24,661 bases of DNA from Hungatella sp. UBA3147 (GCA_002365025.1 DEYX01000275.1:1-24661), one strand, 5' to 3'. Positions 1 through 7,929 are shown, numbered from the stretch's first letter. Translations and numbers: made by a program. Notes: generated by a model from the sequence alone, not told the origin.

Positions 1-350
1 CCTCAAAGGCATTTGGCGATGTAAAACCGGCCTTTAAAGGTTTACATGATTTTTCCAACATGAGAGACTTTCTTCCTGAATACTTATCAGAATCCCTGAT
101 CCAGGGAGTGGAAGCCTTTGAACGGCGGATTCACGGTTTTTCCAGGCCGGACGCCATCCTGGCTGGTGTGGAAAGCAGAACCTCTTCACCAGTACGCATT
201 CCAAGAGGCGAAACCTTTGAATGCAGTATCAACGGAATCTATCCATGCGGAGAAGGCGCCGGATATGCTGGAGGAATCACCTCTGCTGCAATGGACGGCT
301 TAAAAGTGGCGGAAGCCATTGCTTCCAGATTTGACAGGTTTTCTATATAA
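1..350 (+). CDS. FAD-dependent dehydrogenase, C-terminal fragment (COG2509-like)
   Basis: This is the 3' end of a gene that enters from the left edge; the frame is open from base 3 with no stop before 348-350, so an internal ATG at base 60 is not taken as the start. The visible 115 or so residues end in the typical C-terminus of the NAD(P)/FAD-dependent dehydrogenase family COG2509. They show a short SRTSSPVRIPR stretch, then a glycine-rich IYPCGEGAGYAGGI segment and AAMDGLKVAEAI, which in this family closes the FAD-binding site around the cofactor. The N-terminal Rossmann GxGxxG motif lies outside the window. The physiological substrate of this family is not established. A promoter lies immediately downstream, so the gene is probably not strictly co-transcribed with proB. 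Confidence 0.8.
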   Translation, partial: SKAFGDVKPAFKGLHDFSNMRDFLPEYLSESLIQGVEAFERRIHGFSRPDAILAGVESRTSSPVRIPRGETFECSINGIYPCGEGAGYAGGITSAAMDGLKVAEAIASRFDRFSI

Positions 351-351
351 A

Positions 352-380
352 TTGACGAAACCACAAAAATGTTGTAAGAT
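352..380 (+). promoter_or_regulatory. Sigma-A type promoter for the proB operon
   Basis: A TTGACG -35 box (352-357) is followed after 17 bases by TAAGAT (375-380). It sits directly after the stop of the upstream gene and about 29 bases before the proB start, giving a very short leader with no room for a T-box or a large riboswitch. The assignment is by pattern only. Confidence 0.55.
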
Positions 381-408
381 ATGAAGCAAAAAGAAATACA
401 GAAAGCAG

Positions 409-1284
409 ATGATAATGAAGATGAACGCCACAGAACGAGAGAAACTAAAGGATAAAAAAAGGATTGTGATAAAGATCGGCTCCTCATCCTTAACCCATGC
501 CTACACAGGGGATTTGAATCTGATGAAAATTGAAAAGCTGGTTCGGGTAATCAGCGATTTAAAAGGACAGGGAAAGCAGGTGGTTTTAGTTTCCTCCGGC
601 GCAATTGCAGCAGGACGTCAAGCTCTTGGGCACCATACCAGACCTGTTACCATATCAGAAAAACAGGCATTCGCCGCTGTGGGCCAGGCCAGGCTCATGA
701 TGGTGTACCAAAAGCTGTTTGCTGAATATAATCAAATAGCGGCACAAGTTCTTTTAACCAAAAATACTATGGTTAATGACAGCAGCCGCTATAATGCCCA
801 GAACACCTTTGATGAACTTTTAAAACTTGGGACCATCCCCATTGTCAATGAGAACGATACCGTATCCACCTATGAAATTCCTCTGGTGGATAATTTTGGA
901 GATAATGACCGGCTTTCCGCCATTGTTGCCGCATTGATCGGGGCAGACCTTTTGATATTATTATCGGATATTGACGGTCTTTATTCCGATGATCCCAGAC
1001 AAAACCCGAAGGCAGAATTTATCGGCTTGGTAAAGGAAATCACGCCTAAGCTGCTTGATATGGGCAAATCCACTTCAGGAAGCGATGTGGGTACCGGAGG
1101 TATGGCTGCAAAGCTTGCTGCCGCCCGTATTGCTACGGACAGCGGTTCCGATATGGTCATTGCAAACGGTGACCAGGTGGAGGTCATTGAGCAGATCGTA
1201 ACAGGCGAAGAAAAAGGAACCCTGTTCCTGGCCCATCCAAACCATGACTTTGACTTAATGGACTATATTAATCACGAATATTAA
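409..1284 (+). CDS. proB: Glutamate 5-kinase
   Basis: Phosphorylates the gamma-carboxylate of L-glutamate with ATP, the first step of proline synthesis, in the cytoplasm. The 291-residue protein is an amino-acid kinase (AAK) domain only; the C-terminal PUA domain of the roughly 367-residue E. coli enzyme is absent, as in many short forms. Visible motifs are KIGSSSL near residue 22 (phosphate-binding lysine and glycines), VSSGAIAAG near 63, NENDTVS and FGDNDRLSA near 148-170 (glutamate site), LLILLSDIDGLY near 185, and GTGGMAAKL near 230 (ATP side). Several starts are possible (409, 415 and 421); 409 is the first ATG and the ribosome-binding site is weak for all of them. It heads a cluster with DUF896, fthC and proA, the last of which uses its product. 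Confidence 0.95.
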   Translation: MIMKMNATEREKLKDKKRIVIKIGSSSLTHAYTGDLNLMKIEKLVRVISDLKGQGKQVVLVSSGAIAAGRQALGHHTRPVTISEKQAFAAVGQARLMMVYQKLFAEYNQIAAQVLLTKNTMVNDSSRYNAQNTFDELLKLGTIPIVNENDTVSTYEIPLVDNFGDNDRLSAIVAALIGADLLILLSDIDGLYSDDPRQNPKAEFIGLVKEITPKLLDMGKSTSGSDVGTGGMAAKLAAARIATDSGSDMVIANGDQVEVIEQIVTGEEKGTLFLAHPNHDFDLMDYINHEY

Positions 1285-1294
1285 GGAGAACCCT

Positions 1295-1516
1295 ATGAAT
1301 CAGGATAAGATCGACAGAATCAATACACTTTATCATAAATCAAAAGCAACAGGATTATCGGAAGAAGAACAGGCGGAGCAGGCTGCTTTACGAAGAGAGT
1401 ATATCGAATCCATCCGCAATAGTTTACGGGGAAATTTGAACAACATTTCCATTCAGGAGGAAGACGGATCCGTAACGGATTTGGGTAAAAAGTATGGAAA
1501 AGTTGGAGAAGAATGA
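1295..1516 (+). CDS. DUF896 domain protein (YnzC family)
   Basis: A 73-residue protein with the DUF896 layout: an N-terminal helical hairpin (DKIDRINTLYHKSKATGLS, then EEEQAEQAALRREYIE) and a short tail. In B. subtilis the family member YnzC is a small helical protein linked to the SOS region; its molecular role is unknown. The start ATG at 1295 has AAGGAG 7 bases upstream. The 3' end overlaps the next gene by 23 bases, which suggests translational coupling. Here it lies inside the proline cluster rather than next to lexA; the sequence gives no reason for this. Confidence 0.85.
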   Translation: MNQDKIDRINTLYHKSKATGLSEEEQAEQAALRREYIESIRNSLRGNLNNISIQEEDGSVTDLGKKYGKVGEE

Positions 1517-2036
1517 TATCAGGCGATTGATAAAGGAGCAGCGAAAGACCTTGGAAACGGTTACCGAGGGTCTATGGAACGATGCCATCTGCGAGCAGCT
1601 TTTAAGCCTTGATGATATCCTTCGGGCATATTGTGTATACTGCTATGTATCCTTTCGCCAGGAGGCAGGTACCTGGAAGTTTATGGAAGAATTATTAAAA
1701 CAGGGAAAATACATAGCAGTACCAAAGGTCGTTGGAAGGGATCTTGAATTTTATTCCATTTCCGGAAAAGCAGATTTAGAAGAAGGTGTCATGGGTATTA
1801 TGGAACCCAAACCAACCTGCTTAAAAATCCATGATCCGGAAGCACCTATGATTGTTCCGGGAGTTGCTTTTGATAAGTCGGGAAACCGGCTCGGATACGG
1901 CGGCGGATATTATGACAGGTTCTTTGAACGAGAACCAAACCATCCCCGCATTGCCATAGCCTACGGCTTCCAGGTTTTTGACCATATTCCTACGGAACCA
2001 CATGACAAACGTATGGACCGGATTATTATTCCTTAA
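1494..2036 (+). CDS. fthC: 5-formyltetrahydrofolate cyclo-ligase
   Basis: Converts 5-formyl-THF to 5,10-methenyl-THF using ATP and so returns the stored or inhibitory folate form to the one-carbon pool. At 180 residues it has normal length for the family. The ATP/folate signature GYGGGYYDRF is at residues 134-143, preceded by the conserved VPGVAFDKSGNRLG segment; an N-terminal basic helix (IRRLIKEQRKTL) is typical. The start ATG at 1494 lies within the end of the DUF896 gene, so it is probably coupled to it. Mechanistically both this enzyme and proB activate a substrate oxygen with ATP, but no pathway connection explains why it sits between proB and proA. The gene is also named ygfA or MTHFS. 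Confidence 0.92.
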   Translation: MEKLEKNDIRRLIKEQRKTLETVTEGLWNDAICEQLLSLDDILRAYCVYCYVSFRQEAGTWKFMEELLKQGKYIAVPKVVGRDLEFYSISGKADLEEGVMGIMEPKPTCLKIHDPEAPMIVPGVAFDKSGNRLGYGGGYYDRFFEREPNHPRIAIAYGFQVFDHIPTEPHDKRMDRIIIP

Positions 2037-2050
2037 GGGATTCCCTTAAG
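2032..2050. repeat. Short perfect inverted repeat over the fthC stop codon
   Basis: CTTAAGGG (2032-2039) and CCCTTAAG (2043-2050) form an 8-bp stem with a 3-base loop; the left arm contains the TAA stop of fthC. No T-run follows, so it is not a standard terminator. It may stabilise or process the mRNA between fthC and proA. Confidence 0.45.
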
Positions 2051-2123
2051 AGCAAAAAACGATTAAGAACACCCTGCTCAAAGTTTAAGGGCAATCATAA
2101 GGAAAAGATTGGAGGAACCTATT

Positions 2124-3368
2124 ATGACGATTACTGAAATCGGAAAAAAAGCAAAAGAAACAGCCGGAATTATAGGGATCCAGGGCTCGGCAAGAAAGAA
2201 TGAAGGCTTAAAGGCAGCGGCAGCAGCCCTGCTGGAAGGAGAAGCGGAAATCCTCGCTGCAAACCAGGAGGATGTAATAAAAGCTGCTGCTTCCGGAATG
2301 AACGCCGGACTGATTGACCGCCTGGAACTGACTCCTGCAAGAATCGAAGCCATGGCTGACGGACTTTTATCCGTGGCTGCTTTGGATGACCCGGTGGGAG
2401 AAGTACTTTCCATGAAGATACGCCCCAATGGCCTGACCATCGGCCAGAAGCGCGTTCCTTTGGGCGTTGTAGGTATTATATATGAAGCCAGGCCCAATGT
2501 GACCGCCGATGCCTTTGGACTCTGCTTTAAATCAGGAAATGCCGTGATCTTAAAGGGTGGAAGCGATGCTTTGGAATCCAATATGGCCATAGTTAAATGG
2601 CTCCGTACCGGCCTTAGGAATGCAGGCCTTCCAGAGGATGCCATCCAGCTCATCACTGATACTGACAGAGAAGTAACAAAGGAATTCATGCGTCTTAGGG
2701 AATATGTGGATGTATTGATCCCAAGAGGAGGCGCCGGATTAATAAAAACCGTTGTGGATAACAGTACCATTCCGGTCATTGAAACAGGAACCGGAAACTG
2801 CCATATTTTTGTCGATGAATCCGCTGATTTTGATATGGCCTTAGATATTATTTTTAATGCAAAGACCCAGAGGATCGGAGTGTGCAATGCCTGCGAATCC
2901 CTGGTCATCCACAGAACTATTGCCCCTCAGTTCCTGCCTTTATTAAAAGAACGGCTCGCTCAGAAATCGGTAGAGATCCGGGCAGATGAAGAAGCCTGTA
3001 CCATGGCAGAGGGATTTGTCCCTGCAACCGAGGAGGATTGGGGCAGTGAATACCTGGACTATATTTTGTCCTTAAAGATTGTTGGCTCTGTTGATGAAGC
3101 GATTTCCCACATTAATCGTTATAACACCAAGCATTCCGAAGCTATCATTACATCAGATTATAATAACGCTCAGAAGTTTTTAAATGAGATCGATGCGGCA
3201 GCCGTTTATGTCAATGCATCCACACGCTTTACGGATGGATATGAATTCGGCTTTGGCGCTGAGATCGGAATCAGTACCCAAAAACTTCATGCAAGAGGTC
3301 CTATGGGACTTAAAGAGCTGACGACCACCAAATATATCATATATGGGGATGGCCAGGTACGTCCGTAG
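2124..3368 (+). CDS. proA: Gamma-glutamyl phosphate reductase
   Basis: Reduces gamma-glutamyl phosphate with NADPH to glutamate-5-semialdehyde, the second step of proline synthesis. The 414-residue protein is an aldehyde-dehydrogenase-fold enzyme of normal length. The nucleophile is Cys254 in GVCNACES; upstream are GVVGIIYEARPNVT (cofactor loop) and LKGGSDALESN, and downstream GPMGLKELTTTKY near the C-terminus. The start is ATG 2124, with GGAGG at 2111-2115; an in-frame TTG at 2109 overlaps this ribosome-binding site and is rejected. It ends about 10 bases before a strong terminator. The gap of 87 bases after fthC could also hold an internal promoter, but none is clear. Confidence 0.95.
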   Translation: MTITEIGKKAKETAGIIGIQGSARKNEGLKAAAAALLEGEAEILAANQEDVIKAAASGMNAGLIDRLELTPARIEAMADGLLSVAALDDPVGEVLSMKIRPNGLTIGQKRVPLGVVGIIYEARPNVTADAFGLCFKSGNAVILKGGSDALESNMAIVKWLRTGLRNAGLPEDAIQLITDTDREVTKEFMRLREYVDVLIPRGGAGLIKTVVDNSTIPVIETGTGNCHIFVDESADFDMALDIIFNAKTQRIGVCNACESLVIHRTIAPQFLPLLKERLAQKSVEIRADEEACTMAEGFVPATEEDWGSEYLDYILSLKIVGSVDEAISHINRYNTKHSEAIITSDYNNAQKFLNEIDAAAVYVNASTRFTDGYEFGFGAEIGISTQKLHARGPMGLKELTTTKYIIYGDGQVRP

Positions 3369-3377
3369 CCTGAGCTG

Positions 3378-3437
3378 TCTTTAATAAAAATGGCTGTGAG
3401 ATAGAATTTTCTAACTCACAGCCATTTTTATTAAAGA
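3378..3437. terminator. Bidirectional intrinsic terminator between proA and gntR
   Basis: A perfect 23-bp inverted repeat has its arms at 3378-3400 and 3415-3437, with a 14-base loop that itself contains a small TAGAA/TTCTA stem. The GC core GGCTGTGAG/CTCACAGCC is flanked by A-rich bases on the left and T-rich bases on the right, so it has a U-tract in both directions. It serves the convergent ends of proA (+) and the GntR gene (-). Confidence 0.92.
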
Positions 3438-3470
3438 ATCTTCAGTCTCCTATGGAAGGGCTTCTTTCAG

Positions 3471-4184
3471 TCAGCTTTTGACGTATGTTAATTGGTATTT
3501 CGGTGAGTTAAGTGTCAATTCGGTATAATCCATGATCTGATTATTGGTCAGATAAGTAGTATTGGCAACTCTCAGAATGGGAGTATCCAAAGAAACTCCA
3601 AACATTTCTGCAATACTTTTTGAAGGATGAAGGGGGGTTACTGTATGGTCGCTGTATGCGATTTTCATTCCCTTTACCTTTTCAAAGTACTGATATTTGG
3701 ACTGCTGCAGTACCTGCATGGAGATATCGGGATATAACCGGCTGGACATATAGGTCGTTTCAAACTGAAATATTTCATCGTTTGCATACCGGATTCTTTC
3801 GATAAAATAAATAGGTTCCCCAGTCTCAATCTTTAAGATGGAAGCAATATTTGAAGGTGCTTTCTGAATCATAAAGGTGGGAACTTCTGTCCGGACGGAA
3901 ATCCCCTGTTCACACATTACTTCTGAAAATCCCTGGATGGAACTGGGGTTTAATGTAACAGAAGGGTGGCACACGAATGTCCCTACTCCGGCAACTCTTG
4001 TCAAAAGACCCTTTGCAACCAGATTATCTGTGGCTTTTCTGACGGTCACCCTTGATACATGATAGGTGTTAGAAAGCTCCAGCTCTGTGGGTATAAGATC
4101 GTCTTTTTTGTAATAACCTAAATTTATTTTCTGAAGCAAGTCATTTTCAATCTGTTTATATTGTGCAATTCTTTTTTCTGCCAT
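3471..4184 (-). CDS. GntR family regulator with UTRA effector domain (HutC subfamily)
   Basis: A 237-residue DNA-binding regulator. Residues about 8-75 form the winged helix-turn-helix (IPTELELSNTYHVSRVTVRKA, then LLTRVAGVGTFV as the wing). Residues about 95-235 form a UTRA domain of the HutC group, which usually binds a sugar phosphate, amino sugar phosphate or similar small molecule. The start is ATG at 4184 (complement), with GAGGTG at 4191-4196 on the minus strand; a GTG at 4193 lies within that ribosome-binding site and is rejected. It is divergent from the sulfatase-PTS operon, and repeated operator-like motifs fill the shared intergenic region, so it probably represses both itself and the operon and is released by an intracellular product of the imported sugar. 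The effector cannot be read from the sequence. Confidence 0.9.
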   Translation of the reverse strand: MAEKRIAQYKQIENDLLQKINLGYYKKDDLIPTELELSNTYHVSRVTVRKATDNLVAKGLLTRVAGVGTFVCHPSVTLNPSSIQGFSEVMCEQGISVRTEVPTFMIQKAPSNIASILKIETGEPIYFIERIRYANDEIFQFETTYMSSRLYPDISMQVLQQSKYQYFEKVKGMKIAYSDHTVTPLHPSKSIAEMFGVSLDTPILRVANTTYLTNNQIMDYTELTLNSPKYQLTYVKS

Positions 4185-4226
4185 AATTATCACCTCATTT
4201 TATAATAAAACCAGTTCTTTAATTGT

Positions 4227-4232
4227 ATTATA
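4227..4232 (-). promoter_or_regulatory. Probable -10 box of the gntR promoter
   Basis: On the minus strand TATAAT reads from 4232 to 4227, about 43 bases upstream of the gntR ATG. No good -35 lies at 16-18 bases; the -35 region coincides with the operator-like motif at 4245-4254. This is a tentative call. Confidence 0.4.
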
Positions 4233-4336
4233 CTTTGAAATAAATGACAATACATATTTGAATCAATATGTAAACTGTGCAGCATATTAATAATGGATGC
4301 TGCATAATCCATGATAATACAATTAAATTAAATGTA

Positions 4337-4365
4337 TTGACATTACCGTATAGTTGTAGTATATT
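4337..4365 (+). promoter_or_regulatory. Sigma-A promoter of the sulfatase-PTS operon
   Basis: A perfect TTGACA (4337-4342), a 17-base spacer and TATATT (4360-4365) predict transcription from about 4372, 60 bases before the first sulfatase start. The -35 box overlaps one operator-like motif and another lies at +6 to +15, so a bound repressor would block polymerase. No convincing catabolite-responsive element was seen nearby. Confidence 0.7.
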
Positions 4366-4431
4366 ATGTACAGAAATGATAATACATATCAAACAGAAAT
4401 AAATACATTTTAACAGCAGGAGGTACAATTA

Positions 4432-5796
4432 GTGAAAAATGTATTGTATATTCATACCCATGATTCCGGCCGGGTATTAAGTCCCTATGGTTATAAGGTT
4501 CCCACGACGAATATGGAATCCTTTTCCAGGACAGCAGCCGTGTTTCGGAATGCGTACTGTGCAGGTCCGACTTGTTCACCCAGCCGGGCAGCGATGCTGA
4601 CAAGTACGTATCCGCATCAGAATGGCATGTTAGGCCTGGCCCAGAGAGGCTTTACCATGGATTACAGCAAACATCTGGTTCATTATCTGAACGGGAATGG
4701 CTACTATACCGCTCTTTGCGGAATTCAGCATGAAGCAGGCTGGTATCTGGACCGGAAACTGGGAGCGGACGAGATTGGCTATCAGGAAGAACTGACCACA
4801 GATAATTCCGGATATTCTCAGGAAGAGCTGGTGGACTGGGATAAGGAAAATGCAAGTAAGGCCTGCCGGTGGCTGAAAAATTATAACAAAGAACAACCCT
4901 TTTTCCTTTCTTACGGTATGTATGCAACCCATCGGCGGTTTCCTGATAAGATCGATGAAGATATTGACCCAGAATATGCCCTACCCCCTTATCCGATTCC
5001 TGACACCAGGGAAACCCGTAACGATTTTGCAGGTTATCTGATGAGCGTTAAATGCGCAGATGCCTGTTTCGGCCAGGTGATTTCCTGCTTAAAAGAAGAG
5101 GGGTTGTGGGAAAATACCATTATACTCTTTACAACAGACCACGGTTTGCCAAATCCCTTTTCAAAATGTACTTTGTTTGACAGCGGGATTGGTGTGAATC
5201 TGATGATTCGTTCACCGGGAGCTTTGGCGAACGGAACCGTTGCAGACAGTCTGGTTTCCCATATGGATGTATTTCCTACGCTTTGTGAGCTCCTTGAACT
5301 GGAGAAACCGGAATACCTGGAAGGAAAATCACTGGTTCCTCTGCTGACAGGGGAGAAAGATGAAATCAGGTCCGATGTTTTTGCCGAAATTAATTTCCAC
5401 ACTTCCTATGAGCCGGCACGTTGTGTACGAACGAAGCGTTACAAATATATCCGCTATTATGATACAACCTATTTGAAGATTAACCAGTCAAACATCGATG
5501 AATCTATAACAAAAGATTTTTTTCTGAAGCAGGATCTGGAAAGCCAGACCAAGTACGAAGAAGCTCTTTACGATCTTCTTTATGACCCGGGTGAACGCAA
5601 TAATCTGGCACATAACGGGGAATACGCTTCGGTCTTGAAAGAAATGAGCCAGAGATTACTGGTTTATCAGGTTGAGACAGGAGACCCCATTCTGAAAGGT
5701 GAAATTACAATAAAACCAGAATGGAAAATAAACAGAAAGGAGTGTAAAGCTGCAAGTTCAAAAAATCCAGAAGATTATGTCAGCTTTGGAAAATGA
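4432..5796 (+). CDS. Cytoplasmic sulfatase, Cys-type (SGSH/heparan-sulfatase-like)
   Basis: Hydrolyses a sulfate ester or sulfamate of a sugar; the catalytic residue is formylglycine made from Cys48 in the CSPSR signature (48-52). Metal ligands of the alkaline-phosphatase fold are visible as D11 (HTHDSGR) and the TTDHG motif near residue 237. The 454-residue protein lacks a signal peptide, since the metal-binding strand begins at residue 3, so it should act in the cytoplasm. The N-terminal pattern (YIHTHDSGR, then PYGYKVPTTN) resembles the N-sulfoglucosamine sulfohydrolase/heparan N-sulfatase branch, but substrate assignment from this is uncertain. Start codon GTG 4432 has AGGAGGT 7 bases upstream. 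It is the first gene of the operon; the next gene follows at 13 bases. Maturation needs an anaerobic sulfatase-maturating radical SAM enzyme, which is not in the window. Confidence 0.88.
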   Translation: MKNVLYIHTHDSGRVLSPYGYKVPTTNMESFSRTAAVFRNAYCAGPTCSPSRAAMLTSTYPHQNGMLGLAQRGFTMDYSKHLVHYLNGNGYYTALCGIQHEAGWYLDRKLGADEIGYQEELTTDNSGYSQEELVDWDKENASKACRWLKNYNKEQPFFLSYGMYATHRRFPDKIDEDIDPEYALPPYPIPDTRETRNDFAGYLMSVKCADACFGQVISCLKEEGLWENTIILFTTDHGLPNPFSKCTLFDSGIGVNLMIRSPGALANGTVADSLVSHMDVFPTLCELLELEKPEYLEGKSLVPLLTGEKDEIRSDVFAEINFHTSYEPARCVRTKRYKYIRYYDTTYLKINQSNIDESITKDFFLKQDLESQTKYEEALYDLLYDPGERNNLAHNGEYASVLKEMSQRLLVYQVETGDPILKGEITIKPEWKINRKECKAASSKNPEDYVSFGK

Positions 5797-5809
5797 AAGG
5801 AGGAAAAGG

Positions 5810-6238
5810 ATGATAGGTATGATTGTAACCGGCCATGGCAGTTATGCCACTGGGATCACAAGCGGACTGAAACTGCTGGCTGGAGAGCCGGAGAATTATG
5901 AACCGGTGGATTTCCTGGAGGATGATTCTTTGGAGATTCTAACCGGAAAATTAGCGGCAGCGGCCAAAAGACTTTCCCAGTGCACCGGAATTTTGATTTA
6001 TGCAGATTTGACGGGAGGATCCCCGTTTAACGTCTCCGTTCGTATGAAAATGGAACGGCCTGGTAAAATAGCGGTAATCGGCGGAGCAAACCTTCCGGTA
6101 GTACTGGAAGGGTATATGTCAAGAGGTTCCATGGACAGTGCTTCTGAAATTGCCGTAGAGATTTTGACTGCGGGAAAAAATGCAATGATGCTGTTTGGAG
6201 AATCCACTGTCCCGGAAGGGGATTACGAAGAATTATAA
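5810..6238 (+). CDS. PTS mannose-family EIIA component
   Basis: Accepts phosphate from HPr on a histidine and passes it to EIIB. The 142-residue protein has the EIIA-Man fold signature MIGMIVTGHGSYATG, with the phosphorylated residue expected to be His9, and the later YADLTGGSPFN segment around residues 64-74. It is a stand-alone EIIA rather than a fusion with EIIB. The start is ATG 5810, with AAAGGAGG at 5796-5803; an in-frame ATG at 5777, inside the sulfatase gene, has no comparable ribosome-binding site. It is followed by EIIC after 15 bases. Membership of a sulfatase operon suggests that the imported sugar is sulfated. Confidence 0.92.
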   Translation: MIGMIVTGHGSYATGITSGLKLLAGEPENYEPVDFLEDDSLEILTGKLAAAAKRLSQCTGILIYADLTGGSPFNVSVRMKMERPGKIAVIGGANLPVVLEGYMSRGSMDSASEIAVEILTAGKNAMMLFGESTVPEGDYEEL

Positions 6239-6253
6239 ATGGAGGAATAGGGT

Positions 6254-7060
6254 ATGACTTTTTTACAGGCTTTACTGATTGGAATATTTGCCTATCTTGG
6301 CAGTAAGCGTACACCGTGGTTTTTTGGGGTAACCGGAGGGTGGAATATGATTGGACGTCCTCTTGTAGCCGGCTTGATTGTTGGCATGATCTTAGGGGAT
6401 GTAAGAGGGGGCGTCATTGCAGGCGCCATGGTTCAGGCATTATTTATCGGACAGATCACGCCCGGAGGAGCTATGCCGGCGGATGTGAACTGGGCAGCCT
6501 ATATTGGGATACCGTTGGCACTGGCGGCCGGAGGTACCGGAGAACAGGCAGTGGCCTTATCGGTTCCTCTCAGCATGCTGGGACTAGGGCTATTTAATTT
6601 TATCATGACGATCAATGCATATTTTCCTCATATGGGAGATCTTGCCGCAGAAAAGGGGGATGGGGCCGGAATTCACCGCGCTACTTATCTGGCAGCCGTT
6701 CCAAGCTTTATTCTCCGGGCCGGCTCTGCCATGCTGATCTGTTATCTTGGAACGCCCCTGGCAGAATTCCTGATCACCAGTATGCCACAGGGAATCCTGC
6801 ACTTTTTTGAGGTAGCCGGAAAGATGCTCCCGGCCATTGGATTTGCCATGCTGCTTAAGCAGTCCCTTTCAAAGAAATGGATGCTTGTATTGTTCCTGAT
6901 GGGCTGGATTCTGATCGGCTCTACCAATATGTCTGTTACTGCGCTGGCTGTATTTGCAACTGCAATTGCATTTATCTTTGTTATGGCCCAGGGCGGAACA
7001 CAAGCGGCCGTACCCGCTCCGGTACAAAGCACAGAGGAGGATGGCTGTTATGAAGAATAA
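6254..7060 (+). CDS. PTS mannose/sorbose/GalNAc-family EIIC component
   Basis: A 268-residue integral membrane subunit of the sugar channel. It opens with a hydrophobic segment (FLQALLIGIFAYLG), followed by GWNMIGRPLVAGLIVGMILGD and QALFIGQITPGGAMPAD, which are hallmark segments of the ManY/SorA/AgaC family, and has roughly seven further hydrophobic segments. Together with EIID it forms the translocation pore; it does not carry a phosphorylation site. ATG 6254 has GGAGG at 6241-6245. The stop overlaps the EIID start by 11 bases, so the two are translationally coupled. Confidence 0.92.
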   Translation: MTFLQALLIGIFAYLGSKRTPWFFGVTGGWNMIGRPLVAGLIVGMILGDVRGGVIAGAMVQALFIGQITPGGAMPADVNWAAYIGIPLALAAGGTGEQAVALSVPLSMLGLGLFNFIMTINAYFPHMGDLAAEKGDGAGIHRATYLAAVPSFILRAGSAMLICYLGTPLAEFLITSMPQGILHFFEVAGKMLPAIGFAMLLKQSLSKKWMLVLFLMGWILIGSTNMSVTALAVFATAIAFIFVMAQGGTQAAVPAPVQSTEEDGCYEE

Positions 7061-7886
7061 AAGAGAGAACCCTTTACTTAACAAAAAGGATATTAATAAG
7101 GCTGCCTGGTCTTACATTTTCTTTATACAGGCAACCCAGAATTTTGAACGTATGATGGGACTTGCCTTTTGTCATGTGCTGGAACCGATTTTAAAGAAAC
7201 TCTATAAAAATGATTCCGGTGAATACAAAAAATCCCTTCAGCGCCATATGCAGTTTTTTAACACAGAGCCTCAGCTTGGTGCCCTGATTCCCGGCATTAC
7301 CATTGCCATGGAGGAAGCCCGTGCCATGGGGGAAGATGTCAGTGAAGAGCTGATTGTTAATACCAAGAATGCGCTTATGGGGCCGTTTGCCGGAATTGGT
7401 GACTCTATGTTAATCGGTACCTACAGTCCGATCCTGCTAAGTATTGCCATGAGCATGTGCATTAATGATGGAAATCCTGTTGGTCCCCTGTTCTTTTGCG
7501 CGGTATGGCTTACCAGTGTGGTTGGCCTGCAGTGGTATCTGTTTCATAAAGGATATGATATGGGAATCGGTGCGGCAAACTTATTTTTCACCAACCGTTC
7601 CCTTGCAGATAAAATCACTACCGGACTTACTATGATGGGTTTGATCGTAATAGGCGGAGTTGCTGCAACAACTGTAAAAGCAAATGTGGTTTACCAGTTT
7701 GTCAGCGGTGAAATGTCTCTTTCTTTACAGGAACAGATTTTTGATAAAATAATGCCGGGGATACTTCCCCTTTTGCTTACTCTGGCAGTGTGGTATCTGA
7801 TGGATAAGAAGAAATGGTCTGCTACAAAGATTATTCTCGGCATCGTTGCATTTACGGCTGTTATGGTATTTTTAGGGATCATGTAA
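7050..7886 (+). CDS. PTS mannose-family EIID component
   Basis: The 278-residue partner of EIIC in the membrane. The N-terminus has the family pattern KKDINKAAWSYIFFIQATQN followed by FERMMGLAF; the centre has MGPFAGIGDSM, and two or three hydrophobic segments close the protein (TGLTMMGLIVIGGVAATTV, ILPLLLTLAVWYLM, IILGIVAFTAVMVFLGIM). The start is ATG 7050, 9 bases after AGGAGG (7035-7040); the in-frame ATG at 7041 directly touches that site and is less likely, and the longer reading from 6954 is only an open frame overlapping EIIC. Confidence 0.92.
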   Translation: MKNKRENPLLNKKDINKAAWSYIFFIQATQNFERMMGLAFCHVLEPILKKLYKNDSGEYKKSLQRHMQFFNTEPQLGALIPGITIAMEEARAMGEDVSEELIVNTKNALMGPFAGIGDSMLIGTYSPILLSIAMSMCINDGNPVGPLFFCAVWLTSVVGLQWYLFHKGYDMGIGAANLFFTNRSLADKITTGLTMMGLIVIGGVAATTVKANVVYQFVSGEMSLSLQEQIFDKIMPGILPLLLTLAVWYLMDKKKWSATKIILGIVAFTAVMVFLGIM

Positions 7887-7929
7887 ATGCAGGATGACCA
7901 GAAGCGGCCGGACCAGAGGAGATTTTCTT

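Larger units (their letters stand above)
4224..4386. promoter_or_regulatory. Multiple operator sites for the GntR regulator
   Basis: Four copies of the motif TGTATTRWCA occur in the gntR-sulfatase gap. TGACAATACA is at 4245-4254, TGATAATACA at 4312-4321, TGTATTGACA at 4333-4342 (opposite orientation) and TGATAATACA at 4377-4386. A weaker relative, TGTATTATAC, is at 4224-4233. The flanks are also conserved (extended form close to AATGAYAATACATAT). The copy at 4333 lies on the -35 box of the operon promoter and the copy at 4377 just after the predicted start of transcription; 4224 and 4245 lie on the expected promoter of gntR itself. This is the arrangement expected for repression and autoregulation. 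That GntR is the binding protein is inference. Confidence 0.6.

Noticed and set aside
2109..2123. TTG start extending proA by five codons
   Set aside because: The TTG lies on the GGAGG ribosome-binding site of ATG 2124, so it cannot be used with that site.
2078..2908. 276-codon open frame on the minus strand opposite proA
   Set aside because: It is antisense to a clearly conserved gene, has no recognisable domain and reads as low-complexity shadow sequence (Ser/Ala/Ile-rich).
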